From NCBI GenBank assembly GCA_021838765.1, contig JAKCCY010000005.1, forward strand, positions 16,565-62,343: a stretch of DNA of 45,779 bases. The letters are read 5' to 3'. Positions 1 through 8,681 of this stretch are shown piece by piece. Under the pieces are notes generated by a model. That model was not told where the DNA came from, did no database searches, and was given only the letters and a program-made list of their open reading frames with translations. Position 1 is the stretch's first letter. Every line of letters starts with the position of its first letter. A program made the translations under genes and the position numbers. Origin of the DNA: Nitrospirota bacterium (GTDB taxonomy: Bacteria; Nitrospirota_A; Leptospirillia; Leptospirillales; Leptospirillaceae).

Positions 1-202
1 TCTTCCAGCTCGACTTCAACACCGGTGACGACTGCCTCCAGCTCGCCATCCACTTCCACTAAAACAGCGAGCAGCACCGGTTCTTCCTCCTCGGCTTCAA
101 CACCGGTGACGACTGCCTCCAGCTCGCCATCCACTTCCACTAAAACAGCGAGCAGCACCGGTTCTTCCAGCTCGACTTCAACACCGGTGACAACTGCCTC
201 CA
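1..202 (+). repeat. 81-bp tandem repeat, about 2.5 copies
   Basis: Copies begin at 1, 82 and 163 (the last is partial). The unit is in frame (27 codons), nearly identical between copies, and encodes the Ser/Thr-rich segment with the motif STPVTTASSSPSTSTKTASS. The array may extend to the left of the window. Confidence 0.9.
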
Positions 203-576
203 CCGGGTCTTCATCAACCACCGCAATTGCAACAGACATTAAAAACGATAAGAAGTCAATCCATCTTCTTGTCGCTGAAATCTCAAAAGACCATCAAATG
301 CTTCGGGCTGATAGGAACAAGTTTTATGAATCACTCGAAGGATCTGAAGATGGTTCTAGCAAAACATCAGCGCTGAAATCAGCCATCAAGAATTTACGGG
401 CAAAAATCGGTAGTGCAGTCAAGTCATTGAAAGTTGCCCGCATAGACCTCAGAAAGGATGAGTCTCATCACATTTCCAGCGCTTCCACGCTTCATGGCCC
501 TTCAACCTCTGGCTCAGTAACTCCAGGGGCACATCCAAGCGTTCACCCGGTTGTTCATCCGGTGGACAAGAAGTAG
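1..576 (+). CDS. Ser/Thr-rich repeat protein, 5' end outside window
   Basis: The reading frame is open from base 1, so the gene begins upstream; the GTG at 25 lies inside a repeat and is not a convincing start. The visible part has a low-complexity Ser/Thr/Ala/Pro section made of 27-residue repeats (81-bp DNA repeats), then a charged, probably helical section of about 80 residues rich in Lys, Ser and Asp, then a tail with a short His-Pro-Val repeat (HPSVHPVVHPVDKK). Such composition is common in surface or periplasmic linker proteins, but no family is recognised. The gene ends just before a strong terminator, so it is the last gene of its transcript. Function unknown. Confidence 0.6.
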   Translation, partial: SSSSTSTPVTTASSSPSTSTKTASSTGSSSSASTPVTTASSSPSTSTKTASSTGSSSSTSTPVTTASTGSSSTTAIATDIKNDKKSIHLLVAEISKDHQMLRADRNKFYESLEGSEDGSSKTSALKSAIKNLRAKIGSAVKSLKVARIDLRKDESHHISSASTLHGPSTSGSVTPGAHPSVHPVVHPVDKK

Positions 577-596
577 CCTGTTTCGAGAAAGCAATG

Positions 597-626
597 AAGG
601 AGGAGTGTTTCCACTCCTCCTTTTTT
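597..626 (+). terminator. Rho-independent terminator
   Basis: GGAGGAGTG (599-607), loop TTTC, CACTCCTCC (612-620), then a run of six T. It lies 20 bp after the stop codon of the Ser/Thr-rich gene. Confidence 0.9.
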
Positions 627-759
627 ATCAATCGAGCAACAGTCGTGAAAACTCACTAGCTATATTTAAAATATAAAAAATTTTCATTTCGCATAACGGA
701 ACCAGAAATCTTCTCAATCCCGGCAATTCGAAGCTCCCTCAAGAGATTTTTATATAAAA

Positions 760-2253
760 ATGTTTATTCTAGGCAGGATAAAGCTGATCGGCATAAAAAT
801 AATGCAAACAAAGTTCAGGAAAAAAATAGAAAAGCTACTGCTCTCCTTAGTGCTTACTCTTTCTCTCTCACAAGTATTATTTGCCGAAGAGAAAGCAGGA
901 GAGGCAAACACATCAGATGCCACTTCGCAAGCAGCGGATCTTTCCAACAAAAATCAAAAAAAACAAAAAGAGATCGAAAAACTGATCCGGGAAAAGCGAT
1001 ATCCACAAGCCTATCAACTAGCCCTCATCTTAGAAAAAAAGAATCCCAATGACTTAAACGCCATTTATCTTCTTGCTTATATCGAAAAAAAGGTCCATTT
1101 CCTCCGTAAGGGTCTTGTTACTTTAGAAAAGGGGCTAAGGATAGATCCTGAAAACGTTGACCTATCGATCCTTAAAGCAGAAATCCTGATAAAACAAGGA
1201 CACACTGAACAAGCCAGACAGATTCTAGAACATTTTCAGAAGTCCTATCCCAAAAACAAGATAATCCAAAAGGATCTTCTTGAAACATATTTTCCAGACG
1301 GCTACCAATCAAACGTACCACCAATGGATCAACATCTCTTTTCATTAGGTCTGATCCAGACCCCTTTTGCCCCCGATGACTTTCTTGTTTCCAGCCTGCC
1401 AAGCTGGAGTCTAGATTTCTCAGCACTGGGGGTTAATTACTCAGGAGGTGCTGTTTTTCTTGGTGATACAAAAGTGGAATCCCCCATGGCAATGGGTCTC
1501 CGATTCATTGCAGGGAGAACTGAATATCTGGGATTTTCCACCCAGGGGAACGGAACAAATAGCTGGACATATGCAGGACTTGATCTCCCCATCAATAACC
1601 ATACCGATATCCAGGTAGATGCTGGCGATACATCCCTTGGAAGAGCTGGGGTGTACGGTCACCTATTCTATAACCCTGGGATCTTTACACTAGACATACA
1701 AGGTGTAAACAACATGATCTGGGGAGACTTCGGACAAGCAATCCAGATGAATGGCAACGAAAGTGGTGTCACTGTCTATGGAAGCCTTCAACTCAGCAAA
1801 CGGCTCTCTCTGGGAGCCAACTATTGGTACTACGACTACACACTTAATAATGGGGTCTTGCCTTACGGCAATCTCCATAACTCTTTTTTGTATATGGACT
1901 ACCAGCTCACATCAGATCCAGCCATTGATGTTCTCTTTGGATACGACGACTGGACCGTCATGGCAAACTCAGCCGCTGTAGCGGCTCTTGTTCCTGAAAT
2001 CATGCGACAACAATACTTGCTCGTGGCACTCAATGGGACAAAACAGTATCCAAATGGACTGATGCTAAATGGACAAATTGGAGGATATAACGATTTCTAT
2101 AACCATATAAGCTCATTTGAAGGCACCGCAGGAATCAGATATCCCGTTTCAATGCACTGGTCACTTTACGGGAATGCCGTTTATTTCGATGAATCCACAC
2201 TCTATTCCGGACCTTCAGAAGAACTGATGGTCGGAATCAACTTCTTATTTTGA
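760..2253 (+). CDS. PelB-like outer-membrane protein: short TPR plus beta-barrel
   Basis: The protein has a signal peptide, a short TPR region (about residues 62-175 with helical pairs such as YPQAYQLALILEKKNPND) and a C-terminal barrel of about 280 residues ending in Phe (NFLF), as outer-membrane barrels do. The barrel is clearly paralogous to that of the large pelB at 28.6-32.1 kb: both share DTKVE(S/T)P, AGRTEYLG, NNMIWGDFGQ/DNMIWGDFGQ, YDYTLNNG/FDYTLDNG, GNLHN/GSLHN and AVAALVP. PelB forms the outer-membrane export pore for Pel polysaccharide; this version has far fewer TPRs. ATG 802 (MQTKFRKKIEKLLLSL) gives a more typical signal peptide than ATG 760, and neither has a good Shine-Dalgarno sequence. 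It is followed 15 bp later by a PelC-like gene. Role inferred. Confidence 0.8.
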   Translation: MFILGRIKLIGIKIMQTKFRKKIEKLLLSLVLTLSLSQVLFAEEKAGEANTSDATSQAADLSNKNQKKQKEIEKLIREKRYPQAYQLALILEKKNPNDLNAIYLLAYIEKKVHFLRKGLVTLEKGLRIDPENVDLSILKAEILIKQGHTEQARQILEHFQKSYPKNKIIQKDLLETYFPDGYQSNVPPMDQHLFSLGLIQTPFAPDDFLVSSLPSWSLDFSALGVNYSGGAVFLGDTKVESPMAMGLRFIAGRTEYLGFSTQGNGTNSWTYAGLDLPINNHTDIQVDAGDTSLGRAGVYGHLFYNPGIFTLDIQGVNNMIWGDFGQAIQMNGNESGVTVYGSLQLSKRLSLGANYWYYDYTLNNGVLPYGNLHNSFLYMDYQLTSDPAIDVLFGYDDWTVMANSAAVAALVPEIMRQQYLLVALNGTKQYPNGLMLNGQIGGYNDFYNHISSFEGTAGIRYPVSMHWSLYGNAVYFDESTLYSGPSEELMVGINFLF

Positions 2254-2268
2254 GAAAGGATTTCGATA

Positions 2269-2871
2269 ATGCTTCAAAAAATATCTCGCCAAAAAAACAG
2301 AATAGCAACCTTACTCTTTTTGATTGGAATACTCGTTTTTGGCGGATGCGGAACAACTCCTTACAGGAATACGGAACCAATCGAACACCTGTCCATTTTG
2401 CTCCTTCCATTCAAGAACCTGACATCAACACCTGATGCTGGCAAGACAATCTCTGCTCTTTTTGTTTCTTCTATAACTCTTCACCATGCCATGTACCTGT
2501 CTTCCGCCAGCTATGAGACCATGCAAGATGTTGCCCGAATGGCTGAAAGCGGGACTCTGCCTAAAACAGTTCTGGATACTCTCTCAAAAGAGCATATTGA
2601 TGCAGTCCTCTTTGGAAATGTAACCGAATATGAGTACCGATCAGGACTCTCAACAGAACCTGTTGTCGGCTTTACATGGAAGATGATTTCAACAAAAACA
2701 GGCAGAACCATCTGGACCGGTGCAGTCAGCCAAATAGATACTTGCTTCTGGCTCTGTCACGATACACTATCCGAGTTTGGGAAAGAGCTGGTTGATAAAG
2801 AGATAGAGAAGAGATTATCCATTGATTACCAATATCAATCCCGGCAGGATTACTTCAACGATTCCAACTAA
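2269..2871 (+). CDS. PelC-like outer-membrane lipoprotein
   Basis: A 200-residue lipoprotein with signal peptide and lipobox-like VFGGC (Cys27). It is paralogous to the pelC at 28.1-28.7 kb: shared LPFxNLTxTPDAGK, a second shared block EYxYRSxLxxEPVVGxTWxM, and a Cys/Trp-containing C-terminal part. In Pseudomonas, PelC forms a lipoprotein ring beneath the PelB pore. It sits 15 bp downstream of the PelB-like gene with an AAAGGA ribosome site, so the two form a pair. No pelA, D, E, F or G is next to them; the full set lies about 17 kb or more away on the other strand. The pair could serve another polysaccharide or be a spare exporter. Confidence 0.8.
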   Translation: MLQKISRQKNRIATLLFLIGILVFGGCGTTPYRNTEPIEHLSILLLPFKNLTSTPDAGKTISALFVSSITLHHAMYLSSASYETMQDVARMAESGTLPKTVLDTLSKEHIDAVLFGNVTEYEYRSGLSTEPVVGFTWKMISTKTGRTIWTGAVSQIDTCFWLCHDTLSEFGKELVDKEIEKRLSIDYQYQSRQDYFNDSN

Positions 2872-2978
2872 AAAAAGCTAACCTCATCAGACGTATCGGG
2901 ACTCATTCTGTACTGCATTCCAGGAAGAAGGTTCTCTTCCATTAAAGATCGCCTTCTGATGAGTGAATATCCGATTTT

Positions 2979-3011
2979 AAAACCTCATCTCATATTGAGA
3001 TGAGGTTTTTT
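2979..3011 (+). terminator. Rho-independent terminator after the PelB/PelC-like pair
   Basis: AAAACCTCATCTCA (2979-2992), loop TAT, TGAGATGAGGTTTT with continuing T run. Perfect 14-bp stem including the A/T flank. Confidence 0.92.
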
Positions 3012-3063
3012 GACTTTCATTCGTTTTTTTCGTAGGATTCTCAGATCAGCAGTTTCCGTTATT

Positions 3064-3149
3064 GCCGAAGTGGTGAAATGGTAGACACGCTAGGTTCAGG
3101 GTCTAGTGGGGGCAACCCCGTGCGGGTTCGAGTCCCGCCTTCGGCACCA
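3064..3149 (+). tRNA. tRNA-Leu(CAG)
   Basis: Acceptor GCCGAAG/CTTCGGC, anticodon stem CTAGG/TCTAG with loop TTCAGGG (anticodon CAG), long variable arm TGGGGGCAACCCCG typical of class II tRNAs, T-arm GCGGG-TTCGAGT-CCCGC. CCA is encoded. Confidence 0.96.
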
Positions 3150-3290
3150 TCAAAATCCATTCCAGTTTTTTCTACACCGATTTTTTCCGCCATCACTATT
3201 TTTCCGTCAAAAAAACATCCTCCCAAAAGCCGCTTGTCTGCCAAGAGCCTCCGGAAAGGATGTCATTGATACGGAATCAGGACATTTGGC

Positions 3291-3872
3291 TTAAAAGAAT
3301 GTGAACCCAACAACAATGGGTATATAGGACATGGGACCCATTGATCCCTGGGACGTCGACATGATCGGGCCAGCAATGTATGTATATCGCCCTTCAACAT
3401 ACACGGGCCCGAAACTCACACCTACCCCGGCATCCCAGGTAAAGTTTCCGCCAGAAGTTCCCAATCCTGTACTTTCGTTATACCCGGCATCTCCTGCAAT
3501 ATAAACAGTAAAAGGCAAAAGGCTAAAAAGATCCATCTGCACTCCACCTGTTATAGGGAGAATATTAAAAACAGGGGTGCCGGAGAAATGGATATAATTG
3601 GCTTGTGCTCGAAGAGACAATGGGCCGGGGAGATTCAGCTCGACCATTGCTCCTCCACCCAACCCCAAACCACTATAAGTATCTGTTGTTCCCAGAACCG
3701 AACTCTGCCCGGAAAAAACATCAACTCCGATCCCCTGGACTGAAAGGCTGACCGGAAGAATGGCTCCCTCCGCCTTACCTGGGGCTGATAGAGAAGAAAG
3801 AGCAATAGCAATACCAACGACTGCAAACAAACACTTCACTAAAAAGGAATTTTTTTCAGACCTTCTACACAT
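3291..3872 (-). CDS. small outer-membrane beta-barrel protein, hypothetical
   Basis: About 193 residues. The start at 3872 is chosen because an AGGAGGG ribosome site lies 7 nt upstream and the protein then begins with a clean signal peptide (MCRRSEKNSFLVKCLFAVVG... ending near PGKAEG). An open frame continues to 4097 but its extra N-terminal 75 codons have no good ribosome site and would bury the signal peptide. The mature part is Gly-rich with alternating hydrophobic strands (SLRAQANYIHFSG, VYVEGRYTYIAGP) and ends VVGFTFF with terminal Phe, as in 8-stranded OmpW/OmpA-like barrels. Specific function not recognised. Confidence 0.7.
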   Translation of the reverse strand: MCRRSEKNSFLVKCLFAVVGIAIALSSLSAPGKAEGAILPVSLSVQGIGVDVFSGQSSVLGTTDTYSGLGLGGGAMVELNLPGPLSLRAQANYIHFSGTPVFNILPITGGVQMDLFSLLPFTVYIAGDAGYNESTGLGTSGGNFTWDAGVGVSFGPVYVEGRYTYIAGPIMSTSQGSMGPMSYIPIVVGFTFF

Positions 3873-4487
3873 AGCCCCCCCTCCTGAACTCGTCATGCGG
3901 TCAATTATCAAAGATACTGAACATTCCACTTTATTTTGAAAACTCTTATTAGCAGATGATCCAAAGATAAGACCTTTTGCACAAAGAGTCAAAAAACCTC
4001 TCGCATCAGAACTTCCCACATCTACTACAGGGCGCGAATCATATATAAACAGAGCAAATACCAAAGCAATCGCCAGAAAAGGGCGAAAATATTTCACTGA
4101 AAAAAAAGGATTCGCAAAAAATGTAAAACCCCGCTCCTACTTCAGATCAAGGAAATCACCCAAGACTATTGATGAGGGACTCCCCCAATGTGAGAGAGGT
4201 TGGTTCTCATGAGTCACGGAGGAAACCACAGAAATATAAACCCGTGAGCCCTCATCACAACCATGACGAACACCCGATCTCCTGCCATCAAGGGGGGACT
4301 TGCCCTGCTTCAGGCATACTACCCTGCAATCTCCCTCAAAAGAGGGCTTAAAACGCCAAAAAGACCATCCTTTTTCTGAGACTTCTCTCAAAAACGAAGA
4401 CTGGTGTTTTTGTCACCCGATGTTGATCATAGGTATAACTGGATTGGGAAGACCGGAAGATTGAACCACTTAACGACTTGAGGGATA
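3873..4487. other. 615-bp region with no gene recognised
   Basis: This is the interval between the barrel gene and tRNA-Met. On the minus strand it could be the trailer of tRNA-Met and the leader of the barrel gene. A small hairpin (CCCTC-TTTT-GAGGG) occurs near 4333-4346. Short open frames here have no ribosome sites or recognisable products. I found no known riboswitch core. Confidence 0.5.
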
Positions 4488-4563
4488 TGGTGGCGGCGGA
4501 GGGACTCGAACCCCCGACCGAGTGATTATGATTCACCTGCTCTACCGTCTGAGCTACACCGCC
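4488..4563 (-). tRNA. tRNA-Met(CAT), probably elongator
   Basis: Acceptor GGCGGTG/CGCCGCC, D-stem GCTC/GAGC, anticodon loop ATCATAA, T-arm GGGGG-TTCGAGT-CCCTC, CCA encoded. The anticodon CAT could also be a lysidine-modified tRNA-Ile, but the overall form resembles elongator tRNA-Met. It lacks initiator features such as three G-C pairs in the anticodon stem. Confidence 0.93.
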
Positions 4564-4639
4564 AAGAAACGATCCGCACATCATACAGGATATATTTTTC
4601 AAAAATCAACAGCTAAGAACACTCAGAACCAATACGGAG

Positions 4640-6481
4640 TCAATCTTCGGTATCGTTTTGGCCTGTCGGAGCAGGTTTCCTGAACAGACGGTTTCGTCCA
4701 TACTTTTTAGCCTGATACATTGCCCAGTCAGCATGTGTTAGCAGATCTGTCGTATCCTTGCCATCATGCGGATACAATGCCAACCCTGCACTTGCAGTGA
4801 CATAGAGATAGTCATCACCCCATGCAAACGGTTTGGAAACCTCTTCCAAAAGCTGGTCACCAAGTTTCTCTATCTCATTTTCGTCAAGAATATTTGAAAA
4901 CAGGATGATAAATTCATCCCCACCAATCCGGCAGACAGTGTCAGATTCGCGGATCGAACGCTCCAGGCGAAGAGCAATTTCCTTCAAGAGTTCATCACCC
5001 GCATGATGCCCATACTGGTCATTGACCGGCTTGAAATCATCAAGATCCAGGTAACAAATGCCGATGGAGGAGTCCAATCGTTTTGCCCCTCGCAAAGCCT
5101 GATCAAGACGATCATGAAAAAGCATTCGATTCGGAAGCCCCGTCAATGGATCATGAAAGGCCAGACGTCTCATCCGGTCTTCCTCCTCACGTTGGGCGGT
5201 AATATCTGAAAGGAATCCGATGAAATGGGTCAGTGACCCCTCTTTCGACCTGATTCCAACGACGGAAAGGCGATGGAGTCTGATTTGCCCATTTTGACGT
5301 CTGTTCCAGACCTCTCCTTCCCATTTGCAGGAGGATGAAATCGTCTTGAAGATTTTTCGAAAAAGATTGCGATCATGAGAACCCGAATGGATGACCCTGA
5401 CATTTTCCCCGATAATATCCTCAGGCAAAAATCCGGTCATTTCATGAAAACTTTTATTCGCCATGAGAACTTTGCCGTGATAGTCAGTGATCAGGACACC
5501 TTCTATCGCCTCTCTAAAAACAGTTGAGGACAGAAGCAGATTCTCCCGATGATCGAGACTGTCGATACAGTAGGAAATGCTCTCCGACATCGATGTCAGC
5601 AGAGAAAGAACCTCCGATTGGAAATAGCCGACCTTGTCTGATAACACGATCAGTGTTCCGATCACTTCTCCCCTTTTTTTTAAAGGGAAAGACGCCACCG
5701 ATCGAACATTGGCATATCTGGCTCTCTCTTTCCATTGTCCAGTATTCGGGTGGGCAAGAAAGTCGTTGATGAAGACCGGCCTTCCCGTTCGGACAGACTC
5801 TCCGACAGTCCCTATTCCCGCTGGAGATTCCGGATCAGAAGAGAGTTCAAGAACATCCAGCATTTTTTTGATAACAGGATCAGGACATGCAGTAGTCCTG
5901 ATATGAAGCTGTCGGGTCTCCCGATCGAGATCCGCAACCATTGCGGCAACAAATCCTCCGTAGGAAACCCCAATCTCACAGACCTTGACCAGAAGCGAGT
6001 TCAATTCCTTCTGTTGCAGTAAACTCTGATGAACCAATGCGGAGCCAGCATAAAGCTCTTTTAATGACAGGAGCCGCTGTTCCAGATATTTCCGATCGGT
6101 AATCTCGATCATGACGCCAATAACACCAACAATCTCACCATTACTATTTTTAAATGGTGTGGCAATAAGATCACAGAAAATTTCCTTCCGGTCTTTTCTA
6201 ATGAAACGTTTTTCAAACCGGTAGGAGTCGATTTCCCCCTTTATCAAGGCATTGAGGGAATCGTAGCTCTTTTCAGCGTCATCCGGGCAGGAAACATCCC
6301 GGATGCTCTTCGTCAGAAGCTCTTCCTTTGCATACCCAAGCATCTGCGCCCAGGCATCGTTAATACGCCAGTAGAAACCTGCCGAATCAACGACACCGAT
6401 TCCAATCCCGGTCCATTTAAAAACAGACTCGAAAAAATCTTTGTTCAATGGATCAAACCCATCCATTGGATCTTGACTCAT
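4640..6481 (-). CDS. diguanylate cyclase, PAS-GAF-PAS-GGDEF
   Basis: The 613-residue sensor makes cyclic di-GMP from two GTP. Domains in order: PAS (about 12-137), GAF (about 155-310), PAS (about 315-432), GGDEF (about 440-605). The active site is intact: GGDEF at 520-524 in RIGGDEFIILF, and an inhibitory I-site RESD at 511-514 exactly five residues before it. DPLTGLPNR marks the domain start. No transmembrane segment is evident, so it is probably cytoplasmic and senses through PAS/GAF. It is monocistronic. A plausible partner is the Pel locus 13 kb away, whose PelD carries a c-di-GMP binding site, but this link is inference. Confidence 0.93.
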   Translation of the reverse strand: MSQDPMDGFDPLNKDFFESVFKWTGIGIGVVDSAGFYWRINDAWAQMLGYAKEELLTKSIRDVSCPDDAEKSYDSLNALIKGEIDSYRFEKRFIRKDRKEIFCDLIATPFKNSNGEIVGVIGVMIEITDRKYLEQRLLSLKELYAGSALVHQSLLQQKELNSLLVKVCEIGVSYGGFVAAMVADLDRETRQLHIRTTACPDPVIKKMLDVLELSSDPESPAGIGTVGESVRTGRPVFINDFLAHPNTGQWKERARYANVRSVASFPLKKRGEVIGTLIVLSDKVGYFQSEVLSLLTSMSESISYCIDSLDHRENLLLSSTVFREAIEGVLITDYHGKVLMANKSFHEMTGFLPEDIIGENVRVIHSGSHDRNLFRKIFKTISSSCKWEGEVWNRRQNGQIRLHRLSVVGIRSKEGSLTHFIGFLSDITAQREEEDRMRRLAFHDPLTGLPNRMLFHDRLDQALRGAKRLDSSIGICYLDLDDFKPVNDQYGHHAGDELLKEIALRLERSIRESDTVCRIGGDEFIILFSNILDENEIEKLGDQLLEEVSKPFAWGDDYLYVTASAGLALYPHDGKDTTDLLTHADWAMYQAKKYGRNRLFRKPAPTGQNDTED

Positions 6482-6806
6482 GAAACACTCCCGTCATCCC
6501 AACAACAATAAAAATGCAAGAGAATTTCTCCAACAATGCAGATAAGGAGCAGGAATCTTGATACGAAAAGATGGGAAAAGATGCCAGAAAGGAATTAATA
6601 AACTTCTATCATGAAAAGGACTCACTAACTGCTACAAATTTGTAAGGATAGGACAGGATTCTATTTTGCCACAAAAAAAAGCTGTTTCAAAACTATTTAA
6701 AAATATTATAAATGCAAAAAACATCAATCTTATAAGAAAAGATACAGCAATCAATCACAAGAACATCACTATTTGTCCTCGGATTAATCACAAAATAATG
6801 ACAAAA
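6482..6806. other. 325-bp AT-rich intergenic region
   Basis: It lies upstream of the diguanylate cyclase and downstream of the small HTH gene. It contains the perfect 12-bp palindrome at 6633-6644. An open frame on the plus strand here is AT-rich, runs antisense into the HTH gene and has no ribosome site; I do not call it. Confidence 0.5.
6633..6644. promoter_or_regulatory. 12-bp perfect palindrome, possible operator
   Basis: TACAAATTTGTA is its own reverse complement and lies about 150 bp upstream of the diguanylate cyclase start codon. A regulator binding here is possible; which one is unknown. Confidence 0.3.
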
Positions 6807-7001
6807 TCAGCTCTTAAGCTGGGACAGATAACCTGCAAGCTCCTTGGAAACGGCCTCCCATACCCATACACCCTTTCTCTTTCCGGTGAAAATCATCGAA
6901 AGGTATGCTGGCGTCACACCAATTTTTTTAGCAAGATCCCCCAATGTCCAGTCCCGCAACAAAAGAGCCAGCCTGATTTGCTTGACCGTTAATATGTCCA
7001 A
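6807..7001 (-). CDS. small XRE-like helix-turn-helix protein
   Basis: 64 residues, almost entirely one HTH domain (VKQIRLALLLRDWTLGDLAKKIGVTPAYLSMIFTGKRKG). The start is TTG at 7001, supported by TAGGGGAT about 8 nt upstream. It is divergent from the larger XRE regulator at 7075, in a layout like a phage cI/cro pair. It is probably a DNA-binding regulator acting on the 73-bp intergenic region; target unproven. Confidence 0.7.
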   Translation of the reverse strand: MDILTVKQIRLALLLRDWTLGDLAKKIGVTPAYLSMIFTGKRKGVWVWEAVSKELAGYLSQLKS

Positions 7002-7074
7002 TCTTATAATCCCCTAATTTTCTTTTATTTCACAATATATTCCATAATTACATAATGGGAAAATAATATACCAA

Positions 7075-7452
7075 ATGGGCATAATTTTCAACCATCACTC
7101 CTCCGGTATCGCCCAAAGGATCCGCTTTTTGCGTGGCGCTCTTTCACAGGCGGCGTTCGCTAACCGTCTGGGGATTTCACAAACAGATATTTCCCGTTAC
7201 GAATCCAGCAGCAGAATCCCTCCGATGTCTCTCTTAATAAGCATTGCAAAAGAATTTCGTGTCTCTCTGGACTGGCTTGTATTCGGAAACCATGATCAAT
7301 CAACCCAGACAATTGTCAGCGAACCGTCGCTCCAGACCGATGAAGACAGACAACTCATGGTTCTTATCCGAAAACTCGACAGAAAGGACAGAACGCTGAT
7401 CAGCGAACTGGCAAGAAGGCTTGCTGACTCAACCCGCCATTCCTCCGATTGA
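7075..7452 (+). CDS. XRE-family transcriptional regulator
   Basis: 125 residues. The N-terminal HTH_3/XRE domain (about 12-68: IAQRIRFLRGALSQAAFANRLGISQTDISRYE) ends in a typical LDWLVFG segment. It is followed by a short helical tail (LMVLIRKLDRKDRTLISELARRLA), probably for dimerisation. The ribosome site is weak (GGGA about 14 nt upstream). It is divergent from the small HTH gene and convergent with sixA, with only about 20 bp between stop codons. Confidence 0.8.
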   Translation: MGIIFNHHSSGIAQRIRFLRGALSQAAFANRLGISQTDISRYESSSRIPPMSLLISIAKEFRVSLDWLVFGNHDQSTQTIVSEPSLQTDEDRQLMVLIRKLDRKDRTLISELARRLADSTRHSSD

Positions 7453-7472
7453 CCCCTCACAGATCAAGAACC

Positions 7473-7988
7473 TCAAGACCAGCCTTTCTTTCCTTCATGA
7501 TTTTTTTTCAAACATCCAGGAGACATCGCCCAGAGCAAAACTGGCTGTTGCCCTCCCTCCCGGCCCTCTTTCCAGCGAAGCCAGTAAAAAGCACCTGTCT
7601 CAACGGCCAAGGGAAACTCTTCCCCGGTCAGGATCAAAGAGACAAGACGCCCCATTGCTGGCTGATGACCAACAACCACCGTCGTGGACGGGAGGTTTGG
7701 CCATTGAAGCCAATCCCGGATCTGTCTTGCAGAACTCTGGTACAAAATGTCCACGATCTCAAGCTCTCTGCCAAGACATCTGGCGGTCTGAAGGGTCCTG
7801 ATGGAAGGACTGGCAAAAATCCGTGAAGATGGCTCAAGGCGCTTGTCCAGCCATCTTGCAGCTTTTTTTGCCTGACGCCACCCTTTATCCGTCAGGGAAC
7901 GATCAAGGTCCCTCATCGAAACCCCGATACCACCAAGAGCCATAGATAGATCTTCCGCCTGTGCGTGTCGCCAGAGAATGAGATCCAT
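7473..7988 (-). CDS. sixA: phosphohistidine phosphatase SixA
   Basis: A histidine phosphatase superfamily protein of about 171 residues. The catalytic motif is LILWRHAQAED near the N-terminus (RHA in place of the usual RHG), with conserved FASPSIRTLQTA and the second catalytic histidine in VVVGHQPAMG. SixA enzymes remove phosphate from histidine on signalling or phosphotransfer proteins. The start at 7988 is preferred over 8018 because AAAGGA lies 7 nt upstream and the protein then begins directly with the conserved MDLILWRHA. It lies about 130 bp downstream of rfbC on the same strand. Confidence 0.88.
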   Translation of the reverse strand: MDLILWRHAQAEDLSMALGGIGVSMRDLDRSLTDKGWRQAKKAARWLDKRLEPSSRIFASPSIRTLQTARCLGRELEIVDILYQSSARQIRDWLQWPNLPSTTVVVGHQPAMGRLVSLILTGEEFPLAVETGAFYWLRWKEGREGGQQPVLLWAMSPGCLKKNHEGKKGWS

Positions 7989-8120
7989 CAAACGTTCCTT
8001 TCCAGAGAGATGTTCCATGAAAATCTGACATAGGTTGATTGACAGAAACCGGGCAAAAGAAGCTGGGCAAGAAAAGAATCCGGGGCGCCCTCCTTCATAA
8101 GGGAAGAGCCCCCCTGATGG

Positions 8121-8681
8121 TCAGGCTGGATTATGTCTGGGAAGATTCTCTGGAGACAGGTTGCATAAAAACGGGTACAAAGCATCTTTTTGTGAAATTG
8201 TTGGCGTTTCTCCTGGCCACTTGATCGCAATATCCGGATCGCTCCAGAGGATGCCCCCCTCATCGGATGGATCATAAAGTTCCGTACACTTGTAAACAAG
8301 TTCCGTATTATCGGAAAGGGAATAAAATCCATGAGCAAAACCTTCAGGAATATACAAAAATTCCGGGGATTCTGCGGTGAGAACTTGTCCATACCATCGA
8401 CCAAAGGTCGCAGACCCCTGACGTATGTCCACCGCCACATCAAAGAGGGACCCGGCAACAACCCGGACAAGCTTTCCCTGCTGGCGAGTCTTTTGAAAAT
8501 GAAGCCCTCTCAGGATCCCCTTTCCTGAACGGGAATGGTTGTCCTGCAAAAAAATTTCCGGAAGTCCCAGTGCCTTGAACTTCCCGGCATGGTATGTCTC
8601 CATGAAAAATCCCCGGTCATCCCTGAACAGGTCAGGGATGACCCGAAGAACCCCCGGAAGTGTGGTCTCTATCACTTTCAT
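8121..8681 (-). CDS. rfbC: dTDP-4-dehydrorhamnose 3,5-epimerase
   Basis: 186 residues, the usual length. RmlC converts dTDP-4-keto-6-deoxyglucose to the L-lyxo form in dTDP-rhamnose synthesis. Family motifs: [28 protein letters not shown] with the catalytic His, [17 protein letters not shown], and [17 protein letters not shown]. The start at 8681 has AGGAGG about 10 nt upstream and its ATG overlaps the rfbA stop (ATGA), implying translational coupling. A longer open frame to 8810 would overlap rfbA by 130 bp and is not needed. Confidence 0.95.
   Translation of the reverse strand: MKVIETTLPGVLRVIPDLFRDDRGFFMETYHAGKFKALGLPEIFLQDNHSRSGKGILRGLHFQKTRQQGKLVRVVAGSLFDVAVDIRQGSATFGRWYGQVLTAESPEFLYIPEGFAHGFYSLSDNTELVYKCTELYDPSDEGGILWSDPDIAIKWPGETPTISQKDALYPFLCNLSPENLPRHNPA

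Noticed and set aside
1..202. CRISPR array at the 81-bp repeat
   Set aside because: Repeats are contiguous and in frame with no spacers; it is a coding minisatellite.
3059..3244. Open frame across tRNA-Leu (GGTRTRTGLPP product)
   Set aside because: A known artefact: translation of the tRNA itself. The tRNA is clear.
4348..4602. Open frame across tRNA-Met (GGVAQTVEQVNHNH product)
   Set aside because: Again a translated tRNA, not a gene.
6666..6992. Plus-strand frame over the small HTH gene
   Set aside because: AT-rich, Lys/Asn/Ile-rich, no ribosome site; the minus-strand HTH protein has a recognisable fold.
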